The notes: generated by a model not told the origin, from the letters alone. DNA of 64,000 nt from Bradyrhizobium iriomotense (GCF_030160715.1 NZ_BSOW01000042.1:1-64000), one strand, 5' to 3'. Positions 26,589 to 36,677 are shown, counted from the first letter of the stretch. Program-made: numbers and translations.

Positions 26589-27224
26589 GTGAAGCGCATC
26601 GTGATTGCGGATGATCATGAAGTCGTGCGCTCCGGGCTGCGGGCGATCGTCGAAACCCGCTCCAACTGGATCGTCAGCGGAGAGGCGACCAATGGCGAGC
26701 AGGCGGTCGCATTGGCGTTGGAGACGCGGCCCGATGTCGTGATCGTCGACTATTCGATGCCGCTCATGAACGGACTGGAGGTCAGCCGTCGTCTGAAGGC
26801 GCTGCATGTGCGCACGGAGGTGCTGATCCTGACGATGCACGAGAATGAGGAGCTGCTGACCGAAGCCATCCTGGCGGGAGTCCGCGGGTTCCTGTTCAAG
26901 TCGGATGCCAGGAACCACCTGATTTCCGCCATCGAGGCGCTGCTCGACGGCAGGCCTTACTTCACCAGCCTGCTGCTGGAGAAACTGCTCCACGACTACC
27001 AGCTCAACAAGCAGAACAAGTCGGGCATGCTGCTGACGTCACGCGAGCAGAGCGTGGTTCAGCTCATTGCCGAAGGACATACCAACAGGTCCATCAGCAC
27101 CATCCTGAAGCTGAGCATGAAGACGGTCGAGACACATCGCGCATCGGCGATGCGCAAGCTCGGGACGTCGTCGACGGCTGAGCTGGTTCGCTATGCAATT
27201 CGCAAGCGACTGGTGGCGCCGTGA
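26589..27224 (+). CDS. NarL/FixJ-type response regulator (second paralog)
   Basis: This is a protein of 211 aa. Receiver domain: IVIADDHEVVRSGLRAIVET, Asp in VVIVDYSMPLMNG, Lys in LFKSDARNHL. DNA-binding domain: LTSREQSVVQLIAEGHTNRS followed by LKLSMKTVETHRASAMRKLG. It shares its whole layout with the 25808 gene, so the pair arose by tandem duplication. Target genes are not visible. Confidence 0.88.
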   Translation: MKRIVIADDHEVVRSGLRAIVETRSNWIVSGEATNGEQAVALALETRPDVVIVDYSMPLMNGLEVSRRLKALHVRTEVLILTMHENEELLTEAILAGVRGFLFKSDARNHLISAIEALLDGRPYFTSLLLEKLLHDYQLNKQNKSGMLLTSREQSVVQLIAEGHTNRSISTILKLSMKTVETHRASAMRKLGTSSTAELVRYAIRKRLVAP

Positions 27225-27545
27225 AGGGCGACCTGCGGAGAGGCCGCATCTCGGTGATGGTGCCTCTGCCAGCGCGATCAGCAGCCTCGACAGATCGCCA
27301 GCTTGCTGTCGAGGTCGTCTCTTCGCGTGTGGGCCCAAGGTCGCTCGCGAGAGACGGATCCTCGCTCGGGCGCGCCATGATGAGGTCTTCCCCGCCAAGC
27401 AGACCCAGCAGAAGGCAATTGCAACTACAGCGGCGGCGAGCTCGAGGGTGCGCCCGAGCGCGGGCCATTGGCAATCTCCCCGCCATTCACCAAGTCAAGC
27501 GAGATGGAGGGCGATACACGCAGCTCCAGCATCTGTTCTTGCAGA
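27225..27545. other. Intergenic, nothing recognised
   Basis: No supported gene or site lies between the second regulator and the convergent outer-membrane protein gene. Confidence 0.4.
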
Positions 27546-28313
27546 TCAATATGTCGCGGCAACAGGGGCACCCCAGCGATAGTTCACGCGGACCATACCG
27601 ATGTCGACGTCCTGACCAATACGGGCCGTTCCTGCAAAAGCTCCAACCGGAACACCCACTATTCCGGTTGAAAAGAAGTCCACGTCCCGATGGCCCAGGA
27701 ACAAGTGATCGTACTCCACGCCGACAGACCAGTTCGAAGCGAAGCCAAATTCAAGGCCCGCACCGACCGCTCCGCCCCAGCGGGTTTCGCTACCGTTGTT
27801 GAGGGTGAGCCCGGTCGCAAAATCGTAGACACGGTATTTGTCCCGGACAACCGCAGCGCCGCCTTTTACATAGACAAGCACATTATTCCAAGCGTAGCCA
27901 ACTTGGCCCGTCATCAGGCCGAATGCATCGAGTTTGGTTTCGTCTTGGACGCCTGCGAAAGCGAGATTCGCGTTGGAGCCCTTGAAATTAGCCCAGTTGC
28001 CCTGCGCCTCCAGGCCGAACACCGAGTTCGCTATCTGCCAGCGGTAGCCGATCTGACCGCCGACCGTCCCTCCGGTCGCGTTCTGGCACCCCATTGCGAG
28101 GGGCGGAGCGATGACGACACCGCCGGCATTGACCACGTCCCAGCACTGATGGGCCGAGCCGCCGCCGCCATTGAGGCCGACGTAGAAGCCAGCCCAATCG
28201 TAGATCGGAATGACTGCAGGGGGCGCTTTGGTGTAGGGCCGTGGGGCCAGATCAGCGGCAGTGGCAGGAGCGGTCAGAGCAATGACGACCATGCCCAGCA
28301 GAACTTTTCTCAT
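27546..28313 (-). CDS. Outer-membrane beta-barrel protein (Omp25/Omp31-like)
   Basis: This is a protein of 255 aa. A signal peptide (MRKVLLGMVVIALTAPATAA) precedes DLAPRPYTKAPPAVIPIYDW and AGFYVGLNGGGG, the classic start of rhizobial Omp25/RopB-like porin-family proteins. Alternating Gly/aromatic strands follow (GGQIGYRWQIANSVFGLEAQ, FGLMTGQVGYAWNNVLVYVK, WSVGVEYDHLFLG) and the protein ends in a strand plus VNYRWGAPVAATY. It should sit as an eight-stranded barrel in the outer membrane. The exact role (structural or envelope stress) is unknown. Confidence 0.87.
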   Translation of the reverse strand: MRKVLLGMVVIALTAPATAADLAPRPYTKAPPAVIPIYDWAGFYVGLNGGGGSAHQCWDVVNAGGVVIAPPLAMGCQNATGGTVGGQIGYRWQIANSVFGLEAQGNWANFKGSNANLAFAGVQDETKLDAFGLMTGQVGYAWNNVLVYVKGGAAVVRDKYRVYDFATGLTLNNGSETRWGGAVGAGLEFGFASNWSVGVEYDHLFLGHRDVDFFSTGIVGVPVGAFAGTARIGQDVDIGMVRVNYRWGAPVAATY

Positions 28314-29199
28314 TCTTTTTACCTAGTTTCGAATTCCCTAACGGCTTTGTCGCGCACGAGTGCCATGCGTCCATCGCCTCCATCAAGTGCTAACGTTGGT
28401 AGTTGACTGGACCTTCCCTGAGAGATCGTGTCGAAGGACGAAAGTGCATCCCGAGCCGATAGCTGCTGGCCGGTAGCGATGCTGTCTGCCGACTGCCGAT
28501 TAAGTGGCCAAAAGGGCTGATTGGATACCGTTGCCGAGTGCAATGCACTTCCCGAAGGCGTAGCTTCTTTGCGCGAAAATGCTCGCTTCAAAGCTTCGAA
28601 GCTCTCTCCGAGGCGGGCTGATATCCATTATTGCAAGCGACGTGCTGAAAAAAAGGCGGCCTAGCAATCGCGCGCATACCGATCGTGTTTATCGCCCTAT
28701 GCAGTTAGCGAGAGACCGGAGGCCCGCTATCGGGCGGAGTTGCTCCTTCAAGCCTCCAGAGGCGGGTAATAGCGCCAAGTAGCTCAGCTTGACACCGCTT
28801 CAACGTGGCGACTACCAATCCGTCTCCTTAGAATGAGGTGCTGCACGTTCGCCCAAATGAGGCTGAGGTACACCAGCCACAAGTGCCTCAAAACTTGCAT
28901 TGCAAATTTCGCGACCAGCCTCAAACTCGCGCAATTCTGTCCGAGTTCTCGGTCGGAGATAGTTAATCGAGTAGGCCCTTTGCTCCGGCCGTTCGAACTC
29001 CGCCAGCGCCGTTCAGAGACTTTTGGGAGTGCCGGCGGTGCGTGAGGTTTGGAGGGATCTACTTTGGCCGGTATCCGGCATTATGAAGTCCCCCGCGGAT
29101 CATTCCCTCTACGGCCCCGGCGCGGTCATTCATGATTCTCCTGCGGGACCAAAAGCAAGCCCGCCTAAGCGCTTGGGCTAGCTTGCTCAAACATTTGGA
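28314..29199. other. Intergenic, mostly decayed
   Basis: A 90-residue minus-strand frame at 28319-28591 (MKRAFSRKEATPSGSALHSA) has no recognised family. The sequence CTAACGTTGGTAGTTGAC at about 28390 has a relative near 32463 (CTAACGTTGGTGGTCGAC). No other supported feature. Confidence 0.4.
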
Positions 29200-29310
29200 C
29201 CCGACTTGGCAGGATTTCGATCGTGACAGGCCGAGACGCTCGCCGCGGTGGTACAGGAGGCCTACGTCCAAGGCGCCTTCTCGGCCATGCGCCGCAGGCG
29301 AACGCCGAGG
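29200..29310 (+). pseudogene. Possible IS256-family transposase fragment
   Basis: The plus strand reads ETLAAVVQEAYVQGAFS in one frame, resembling the LTAVIQEAYIQGVSTRSVDD block of Mutator/IS256-type transposases. The rest of the gene is absent. The match is short, so this is tentative. Confidence 0.35.
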
Positions 29311-29423
29311 CCCTCAAATCGGCCGACAGACGTGCAGCCGTTCCGCGCGGCTGGATCCTCGAATTGTAGGTCTTGAAGCAGCACTCATCTGGCGGGGCGG
29401 CCAGGTCATCGATGCGAGCCCAT

Positions 29424-30881
29424 TCAAAACGATCCCAAGACGCCGCTGAGAACGATCACGGCAGCCAGCGCCAAGAGCGAACTGACGACGCCGACCATGA
29501 CGATTCCCATATAACTCTCGCGGTGGGACAATCCGCAGATCGAGAGCAGGCTCACCACCGCCCCATTATGCGGCAGGAGGTCGAGCGAGCCCGAGCCAAT
29601 CACCGCAACGCGATGCATGAGAGCAGGGTCCACGCCTGTTCGCGAAGCGATTTCCATATAGGTCTGAGCGAGCGCATCGAGCGCGATGGTCAGGCCGCCG
29701 GAGGCTGAACCAGTCAAAGCGGCTAGTATATTGGTGGCAACAGCGAGCGACACCAGCGGACCGCCTCCAATCGAAAGCACCCAGTCTCGCACCGTCGCGA
29801 AGGAGGGCAGAGAGGCGATCACCGCACCAAAGCCGACGAGGCTTGCGACACTCAGCACCGGCAGGACCGATGCGTTGGCGCCGGCGTCCATGGTCTGCCG
29901 CAACGCCGGCAGCCGCCTATGATTGCACAGGATGGCTGTCGCGATCGCCGCAGCGAGCGCGACCGTTACCGACCACACACCGGCCACCTTCGAAATCGAT
30001 GTGCCGCCCCAGCGTTCCTCCCCCAGGAACGCGAGATCAAGCCGCGGCAGCACGACGAGCGACATCACGAGATTGACGGCAACGACGACGATCAACGGCA
30101 GGATGGCATTGAGGGCTGGCGCCGGGCCCTTGCTAAGCTGTCCATGCCGAATCTCGGCGGGATCGAATTCGCGAGCCGTTGTGGCGCGTTCGCGCAATAG
30201 TTCATCGACCGCGGCGTGTTCAGCCGCGTCGTGCGGCGCCTCACCAAATCCCTCGCCGGCCCGCCTTGCCGCTGCCTCTGCCCTTTGAAGCCACCACAAT
30301 CCTATGCCCAGCATGATGATGGATGCAATGATACCGAGCCCGGGCGCTGCGAACGGCGTCGTGCCGAAAAACGGCATTGGGATCGCATTCTGTATGGATG
30401 GTGTCCCGGGCATGGCCGACATGGTGAAAGTCGATGTACCCAGAACGATCGCCGCAGGTATCAAGCGGCGGGGGATCGACGCCGCACGGAACAGCGATTG
30501 CGCCATGGGGACGATGACAAAAAACGCCACGAATAAGCTCACGCCACCATAGGTGACCAGCGCGCCCGCCAGCACGACCGCCGTCATTACGCGGTGCTTG
30601 CCCAGGCATCGGGCGATGAAGACGGCCACGGCCGAGACTGCGCCGCTATCGTCCATTAACTTGCCGAAGACAGCGCCGAGCAGGAAAATCGGAAAAAACT
30701 GCGCCAGGAATCCGGCGGCGCTGGCCATAAAGACCTGCGTCCAGTTGGCCAACAGCGGCTCTCCACCGAACAGCGCCGCAACCAGCGCGGCGGTCGGCGC
30801 CAGCAACAGAACACTCCAGCCGCGGAAAGCGAACAGAACAAGCAGGCCGAGTCCTACGAGAATGCCAAGGAATCCCATCAT
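29424..30881 (-). CDS. GntP-family permease (gluconate/hydroxybutyrate type)
   Basis: This is a protein of 485 aa with about 12-14 hydrophobic segments. GntP-family marks include GALVTYGGVSLFVAFFVIVP, FTMSAMPGTPSIQNAIPMPF, LTGSASGGLTIALDALAQTY and DLLPHNGAVVSLLSICGLSH. Rhizobial relatives beside patatin-like and 3-hydroxybutyrate dehydrogenase genes are annotated as hydroxybutyrate permeases, so a short hydroxy-acid is a likely substrate. The ATG directly follows the patatin gene stop, so the two were one operon. A decayed copy of the same gene lies at 34437-35342. Confidence 0.85.
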   Translation of the reverse strand: MMGFLGILVGLGLLVLFAFRGWSVLLLAPTAALVAALFGGEPLLANWTQVFMASAAGFLAQFFPIFLLGAVFGKLMDDSGAVSAVAVFIARCLGKHRVMTAVVLAGALVTYGGVSLFVAFFVIVPMAQSLFRAASIPRRLIPAAIVLGTSTFTMSAMPGTPSIQNAIPMPFFGTTPFAAPGLGIIASIIMLGIGLWWLQRAEAAARRAGEGFGEAPHDAAEHAAVDELLRERATTAREFDPAEIRHGQLSKGPAPALNAILPLIVVVAVNLVMSLVVLPRLDLAFLGEERWGGTSISKVAGVWSVTVALAAAIATAILCNHRRLPALRQTMDAGANASVLPVLSVASLVGFGAVIASLPSFATVRDWVLSIGGGPLVSLAVATNILAALTGSASGGLTIALDALAQTYMEIASRTGVDPALMHRVAVIGSGSLDLLPHNGAVVSLLSICGLSHRESYMGIVMVGVVSSLLALAAVIVLSGVLGSF

Positions 30882-31899
30882 TCAGCACTCGCCCAGCAAG
30901 ACATCGAGGTCGGCGGTGGAGCGCTCGCCCAGACTTGCTCCGTGATTCTCGAGGAATTCACTCGCCGCGCGCCGTCCTTCCTCTCGCAGCATCGACACGA
31001 ACTTCCATTCCGCATTGAGCTTGGACGACGCACCGAGCTGAGCCAGCATGTCGCTCTCGATCCGGTGGGTGCGCATCCGCGCCCAACGCGCCCCCTCGCC
31101 ATGTCCTGGATCGACCGCCTGGCGCAACAGCGCGATCATGCGTAATTCCTTCATGAGCGGCGAGTTGAAGGAAATTTCGTTGAGCCGATTGAGAATGTCT
31201 GGTGCCGAGCGCGGCGCGTCAAGCCGCTCCGTCGGATTGATCTGCACCAGGATGGTATCGTGCGCGTCGCTTTCGCGAACGAGCGGCGTAATGGTCGGGT
31301 TGCCGGCGAAGCCACCGTCCAATAGGGCTCACCGTCGATCTCGATCGCCGGGAACATGGTGGGGAGGCAAGCCGAGGCGAGCAGAACGTCGGCAGTGATC
31401 TCCGCGTTGCGAAAGATGCGTCCACGGCCGGTTCGTACCCGCGTTGCGGTTATGAACAATTTGATCGGCGAACGGACAAGGCGCTCGAAATCGACGCTCT
31501 CCGTCAGAATTTTGCTCAGCGGATTATAGCCGAGCGGATTGAGATTATAGGGCGAGAGCAGGCGTGACATCAGGTCCGTAAAGACGTAGGCGGGCGATGT
31601 GTCGAGCGTCCAACGGCCCAACAACCTGTCGAGTGGCGAGCGCTGCAGGGGACTAAACGCCGCGGCGCGCGCTACGCGTCGCCAGTATCGGTCGAGCGCC
31701 TCACGGGCACCTTGAGCTCCGCCCGCCGCCCATCCGTCGGCCAGAACTGCGGCATTCATAGCGCCTGCGGAGGTCCCGAGATCGCTGCGATCTCAAGCCA
31801 CCTCTCTTCGAGGAGACGGTCAAGGACGCCCCAAGCGAACGCGCCATGCGAGCCCCCGCCCTGCAGCGCAAGATCGATCAATACGGCATCTCGGTCCAT
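30882..31899 (-). pseudogene. Patatin-like phospholipase with two frameshifts
   Basis: From ATG 31899 the frame reads MDRDAVLIDLALQGGGSHGA and FAWGVLDRLLEERWLEIAAI. At about 31777 one base is missing just inside the Ser motif (GTSAG expected), and the frame continues as MNAAVLADGWAAGGAQGARE through FPAIEIDGEPYW. At about 31322 a second shift is needed to reach DGGFAGNPTITPLV, which carries the catalytic Asp (DGG). The final part runs to 30882. Patatins are serine lipases, and this group is often linked to polyhydroxybutyrate metabolism in rhizobia. Two frameshifts at the active-site motifs mean it is inactive unless they are sequencing errors. Confidence 0.8.
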
Positions 31900-31976
31900 G
31901 GCGTTCACGCTCTCGAAGTTAGCCAGAGTTGGACCAGAAATATCGTCGGCTCCGAAAAATCGACGGTGAGCAGGAA

Positions 31977-32228
31977 CTACTGGAATCTTGGCGGTCTGTT
32001 TCGATCTATCGGCTGATTGAAGCGCGCGGGTCGAAAGGCGCCAAGCACCTCACATGATCCGCCCCTTGCAATTGTCCCGGCGAGCAGTGGCGCTACATAT
32101 GGTGCAAGCGTGATACCTGCATGCGTAATAGCAACGAATATCCGTTCTTGACCAGGTAGTTGCCCGACGATCGGGGGCCATCTTTGGGAGCGGGCCCGCT
32201 TCCTCTCCCCGCGGCAATGGCCTCTCAC
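31977..32228 (-). pseudogene. C-terminal remnant of a DadA-like FAD-dependent oxidoreductase
   Basis: The minus strand reads RWPPIVGQLPGQERIFVAIT then HAGITLAPYVAPLLAGTIAR and AFRPARF. This is the C-terminal FAD-contact region of D-amino-acid dehydrogenase-like enzymes (PIVGPLPG, VAVTHSGITLAP, FRPARF). The N-terminal FAD-binding part is absent. Confidence 0.6.
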
Positions 32229-33483
32229 AGGACGGCTCTTCGAGCTCGCCCCATATTAGGGAGCCATTCTCTCTGGCACCCTTGATCTCTCTAGACCAGA
32301 GTCGCAGAAACCCGTGGGATCGTCGGCGTTGCCGACGATGAGAGGGGCCGCTGCCAATAACGGATTGTGGTTGATGCTCCATTCCGAACACCCGCAGGCG
32401 AGGCTTGATCAATGTGAGGTTCATCGACTAGTCAGTGACCTGCGTCTTTGATCGGATCAACTACTAACGTTGGTGGTCGACGAAAATTGTTGCATCTCGG
32501 TAATTACGAGCTGGGAATAAGCGAGTTTCAACGCCGTGTACGGCGGGTTGTCAACTCCGGCGTGCGTCGTCAACACACAACCGTGCGGCGTCTCCACGCA
32601 GACACCGAACGGAATAGGCTTAGCGATTTTCTCGCCGAAATAGGCCGCCGGCCGTCATTGGTGTCTCCGTTTTGGCACGGAGAAGATTATGATGGAGCCA
32701 TTCAAGCCGAAATCGCGAAAATTCCGGCAATTTCCGCAGGATTCCGTGTTCTCAATGATCTTAGGTTGTCAAATTCAGCCCGGCGAAGGCCGAAAAACGT
32801 GACACTCTGAATGGGTCCTTTGACACTCCTATGAGTCCCACGACAGCAGCAGAAGACAACAACAAGAAGCAGCACAACAGGATCACGGATCAAGTGCGCT
32901 GTCCCAGTACAAGTAGTCGAGCCAACTGTCGTCGAGATAATCGGGCAGTAGCAGCCAGCCGTTACGGTGCACCGGTGCCTGCTCCCTCAATGCGGACCCA
33001 ACCTAAACTGGCCCGAAAGAACATTATTGTGCAGGAAGAACTATTTTGCTTAAGAAGAACTATATTGTCTCCAGACAGATGTCAGGGATTTCGCATCTCC
33101 GTGAAAATATCAGACCGGAGCAAGTCGGGATGCCGGACGTCAACACGAGTGACTTGTCGGCCTATTACCTGGCACAAAGCATGCGCTCCCGGCATACCCC
33201 GTACCCTTCCACGGGAGGAGCCCCGCATGTTGAGCGCTGGTCGTCGCTTGCTTCGTGCGAATGCGCGCGCGCCGAATCACGTCGCCGCAAATTTCGCTGT
33301 AGTTGTGCAGATTCAAACGAATGATAGCCGGGGCTCGGCAGGAAGAGCATCGTCTTCACACGTTACAAATGCAGAGTCAGGGTTGCGAGGTTCTTCTGGC
33401 CAACCAATCCTGGTAGGTGCCTTTTCCTGGTAGGTACCCCGAGGGTCTCTTGGAGGATACGATCCGCCCATGTAACGATCCAG
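32229..33483. other. About 1.2 kb without a supported gene
   Basis: Frames here lack family motifs. The stretch holds the 3' half of a repeat-family stem (GCCGAATCACGTCGCCGC at 33271-33288) and the motif copy at 33400-33420. A -24/-12-like sequence at 33169 is considered unlikely. Confidence 0.45.
33400..33420 (+). repeat. Copy 2 of the CCAACCA-TCC-GGTAGGTGC motif
   Basis: CCAACCAATCCTGGTAGGTG followed by C. It is followed by a second, partial TCCTGGTAGGTACC at 33427-33440. Same family as the motifs at 3055, 43461 (minus) and 46518. Confidence 0.6.
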
Positions 33484-33537
33484 CTGCGTGGGGTAAGAGA
33501 AAATGACTGACTGCGTGGGGTAAGAGAAAATGACTGA
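33484..33537 (+). repeat. Perfect 27-base tandem duplication over a gene start
   Basis: The 27-base unit beginning CTGCGTGGGGTAAGAGAAAA occurs twice, at 33484-33510 and 33511-33537, without a mismatch. The second unit contains the ribosome-binding region and ATG (33530) of the next gene. The first unit therefore supplies a second ATG at 33503, which opens a six-codon frame ending in TAA at 33523. Confidence 0.9.
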
Positions 33538-34351
33538 AAGGCGCGTGCTTTGGTTCGGTCTCGGTCTCGTCCTCTGCTTTGGTCTATGGCTCGTTTTGGC
33601 GGGTAGGCTGGCCGGCAGCAACGATGACGTTCGTGCCGATGACAGCGCCGTGATCGACAAAGTTAAATCAACTTGGCGGGCGCAGGATGGTGATACAGCG
33701 GAGCAAATCTTCGCCAAAGTCTCGACGGTAGCCCACTTCGTTCCCAGGGGATGGGAGCTTGGCCGAAAGACCGACACAGGTGAGCCGGTTGTCTTTTCAT
33801 GGGCCAAACACCGGGCTGATAAAACAGAGGACGACAATACGATCACCTGGGAGGTGGCACCCGATGGCACAGTGACGGTTGTGACGCCGGATGCAAAACC
33901 GATTGAACTAGGCTGGCGGGCGTTCGCACTCTCGCTTATTGCTGACGAAAAAGCAAACAACGAAAAGGGCGTGAACCGCCGCTTTTTACATGATCCCACT
34001 AATTTCAACTTCGTGACGACAGCGCAAGGCAAGCTGGGCGATCTTCTGCGGCGTGGCCGTTGCAGTATCGGCGATCCTGTTGGAGTGCACTACTTGCCGA
34101 AGCTAGACGATCAACCTGCCGCGAAGGGCAGCCTGTGGCGCGTGGAGCTTTCGGTCGACTGCAACGTTTCAGGGCCAAGTTATTTTACCCGCGACGTCAT
34201 CATTTTCGAGAAGCGCGAAGGCCAAGATTGGGAGCCGCAATCGTTCTTGGCAAAGCGTATCGATACCTATGCCCCGGGCTCCTGGTTTGATCTTGCAGAC
34301 CCGAAAGATCAGGAAGCGCTCGAGGCGGCTCGGAAAGCGTTGGCAAGATGA
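33530..34351 (+). CDS. Hypothetical membrane-anchored protein, 273 aa
   Basis: An N-terminal hydrophobic helix (VLWFGLGLVLCFGLWLVLAG) acts as signal or membrane anchor. The remaining 240 residues look like a soluble, extracytoplasmic domain (DGDTAEQIFAKVSTVAHFVP, DNTITWEVAPDGTVTVVTPD, LWRVELSVDCNVSGPSYFTR). It has Trp/Asp-rich beta-strand character but no family that I can name. The start is set by the ATG in the second copy of a 27-base duplication. Confidence 0.7.
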   Translation: MTERRVLWFGLGLVLCFGLWLVLAGRLAGSNDDVRADDSAVIDKVKSTWRAQDGDTAEQIFAKVSTVAHFVPRGWELGRKTDTGEPVVFSWAKHRADKTEDDNTITWEVAPDGTVTVVTPDAKPIELGWRAFALSLIADEKANNEKGVNRRFLHDPTNFNFVTTAQGKLGDLLRRGRCSIGDPVGVHYLPKLDDQPAAKGSLWRVELSVDCNVSGPSYFTRDVIIFEKREGQDWEPQSFLAKRIDTYAPGSWFDLADPKDQEALEAARKALAR

Positions 34352-34436
34352 ACGCAGAAAGCAAACTCGCGGTGCGGGGCCCAATCATGATTAGCGAAGA
34401 CGAATAGACTCGCGATAGGCTGATGGGTGCCATCGC

Positions 34437-35342
34437 ATGCGCAGAGAGACGCAATCGATACAGAACGCAATGCCGATGCCATTTTTGGGCACGATGCCGT
34501 TTGCGGCGCGCGGGCTGGGTGTCGTCGCCTCGATCTTCATGATCAGCATTGGATTGTGGTGGCTTCGCCGGGCGGAAGCGACGGCCCGCAGATTGGATTC
34601 GGCCGCGTTCCGGCATGGCCACCAAATCGAAGCTCCCGCCCCTATCTTCAGCACCATTCTGCCGCTGATCATGGTCGTCGCCTCGCGATGTCACTCCTTG
34701 TGCTGCCGCGGCTTGTTTTCTCTTTCTTAGGAAAGCACGCTGGGGCAACACGTCGCTTTCGGCCGAGACCGTGTGTGATCAGTGGCGGGTGCACTCAGCG
34801 CGGCGATTACGACCGCCATCCTCTTCAACCGCGCGCGGCTGACGGCGCTGCGGCAGACCATGGACGCGGGAGCCAATGCGTCCGTTTAGCCGGCGTTTGA
34901 TGTCGCGAGCCTCGTTCCAATTTGAAGCGGTCATTGCCGCGCTGCCGGCCTTCGAAACAATGCGAGACCGGGTGCTGGCGATCGAAGGCGGCCCTGGTTT
35001 CGCTCGCTCTCACCACGAACATTCTTGTCGCACTGACTGGCTCAGCCTCCGGCGGCTTGACGATCGCGCTCGACGCGCTGAGCCACCTGTATGGTCATCG
35101 AGTCGCGGATGCGCATCGACCCCACTCTCATGCATCGCGTCGCGGTGATCGGCTTGGGCACGCTCGACGTCCTGCGCACAACGGCGCGGTGGCAAGCCTG
35201 CTTTCAATCTGAGGGATGGCCCGCAGCAGAGCTATCTGGATCTCGTCCTGGTCGGCACGTCACCGAGCTTCTGGGTGTTGTCGCCGTGATCGCGCTGGCC
35301 GGTCTCCTCGGAGCGTTTGAATCGGCGCGCGCGGCGATTTAA
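34437..35342 (+). pseudogene. Decayed second copy of the GntP-family permease
   Basis: Pieces of the permease are readable in shifting frames: IQNAMPMPFLGTMPFAARGL and ISIGLWWLRRAEATARRL near 34440-34590, then ALTGSASGGLTIALDALSHL near 35030-35090, and DPTLMHRVAVIGLGTLDVL near 35110-35170. The same segments occur in order in the intact gene at 29424-30881. The N-terminal third is missing and several frameshifts are present, so the copy is dead. Confidence 0.8.
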
Positions 35343-35551
35343 GATCGGAGAATGAGCAATACTTTCACAATGTTGGGTAGCAGCGACCCACGTAATCGGG
35401 CTACAGGGATTGATCACGCGGAATAGGGTTGGGATCAAATCTTGGTCGGTATTGACGCTCTAGAATTGCACATTGACCGAAGCCTGGTTTAGTCGGTCGC
35501 CACGGATATACTGGTCGACACGCGAACGGCTGCTGCATTTTAGCGCGTGCT

Positions 35552-35956
35552 TCAAGTTTTCCAGGGGCGCACGCAATCCGTTTGATCGTTGAGATATTTC
35601 AGCATGATATTGCACGCGTGCTCGGCTTCAGCGAGGCTTTGGAAGGGCGAGCCGAGAACCCTGATCGCGCAACGGCGCTGGTCAAACGCGCGCCATGACG
35701 CGACGTAGCCGAGCCTTCCGCGAAAGCCGGCACCGGTGGGAGTCTCAAAACTGATCACGAACGAATAGCCGTCGCCATTTGCGCTCCATATCTCCATGTC
35801 ATCGACGGCACGATGGAATTGCAGGCGCATCAGGATCCGTTCGCCAGACGATCGGGCGGTCGTCTCCCCCTCCACCGCTCCAAGTTTTAACTTGAGGTGC
35901 CTGCCGTCGAGTTCTCGTAGCGGGATCTGGCGCTGGGAAAGCCGTTCAGCCAGCAT
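35552..35956 (-). CDS. Hypothetical protein, 134 aa
   Basis: The frame starts MLAERLSQRQIPLRELDGRH and includes DGYSFVISFETPTGAGFRG, RLGYVASWRAFDQRRCAIRV and LAEAEHACNIMLKYL. The composition is coding-like and it appears to be a small cytoplasmic protein. I do not recognise a family. It lies in the same orientation as the next small gene at 35993. Confidence 0.6.
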   Translation of the reverse strand: MLAERLSQRQIPLRELDGRHLKLKLGAVEGETTARSSGERILMRLQFHRAVDDMEIWSANGDGYSFVISFETPTGAGFRGRLGYVASWRAFDQRRCAIRVLGSPFQSLAEAEHACNIMLKYLNDQTDCVRPWKT

Positions 35957-35992
35957 GGAAGTCGAACCGTGATAACCCAGCGCATCGCATAG

Positions 35993-36262
35993 TCATGCAA
36001 CCGGGATCATCTCGCTTAGCAAGGAGCCTCGAGCGCGGAATTGCCGATTGCGGGTCGCTCGCGGCGCAATCGGAAGCCAGATGATTTTGGCCAAGTCCTG
36101 ATCGGTCCAGTCGGCGGGGATCTCAGACACGAAGTTCGTTCGCCCTTCGTAGCCGCCCTTGAGGTACTCGACCCTCAGTTCGTCAGCATCGACCGTGATC
36201 ACGGTGTCGGTATTGTCCAGAGGGACTTGCAGGGCAATCCGCTTCAAATTGTGCTTCGGCAT
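35993..36262 (-). CDS. Hypothetical protein, 89 aa
   Basis: It starts at ATG 36262 (MPKHNLKRIALQVPLDNTDT), preceded by GAGGAAAG; the frame upstream of that Met is not protein-like. The sequence continues with ITVDADELRVEYLKGGYEG and DWTDQDLAKIIWLPIAPRAT. No known function. Confidence 0.55.
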   Translation of the reverse strand: MPKHNLKRIALQVPLDNTDTVITVDADELRVEYLKGGYEGRTNFVSEIPADWTDQDLAKIIWLPIAPRATRNRQFRARGSLLSEMIPVA

Positions 36263-36488
36263 TGGCAGCACTTTCCTCGATCCGGGGGCATCATCATGCA
36301 CACGAAGGGCCGCTTCCCCAGCTACGGGAAATGGTGGGTCGAACGGTCTTGACGCGCGGAGCCTAAATCGCCATTGGGAGCGCATTTATAGAAGCACGCG
36401 GCCTCTAAGCGGCCGCATTCTCTGTGATAAGCAGGACTTGAACGCGTGAGCGTATGGCAGCGCAACCAGAGGCGAGAGGAGGATTTCG

Positions 36489-36677
36489 ATGTTCGAGGCT
36501 AAAGACTACCGCGTGTGTTGCCACCACTTCGTCACGCCGACCGACCGCGTTGTCTATCCGGCGCAGGAGCCCTTACTGACCTACTCTGAGGCCCTCCGGC
36601 ACGTGCAGGCCGAGCGGGCCAAGGGCCACATGGTGGCCTGGGTCATCGACCGCGCCGGAGTAAGCGCGACCGAATGA
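36489..36677 (+). CDS. Hypothetical protein, 62 aa
   Basis: It has a strong ribosome binding site (GAGGAGG) before the ATG at 36489. The sequence MFEAKDYRVCCHHFVTPTDR, VVYPAQEPLLTYSEALRHV and AKGHMVAWVIDRAGVSATE is compact and coding-like. It is a small cytoplasmic protein with unknown function. Confidence 0.6.
   Translation: MFEAKDYRVCCHHFVTPTDRVVYPAQEPLLTYSEALRHVQAERAKGHMVAWVIDRAGVSATE

Noticed and set aside
33169..33183. Sigma-54-like TGGCACAAAGCATGC
   Set aside because: The -12 element reads ATGC instead of TTGC and the next gene is about 350 bases away; likely chance.
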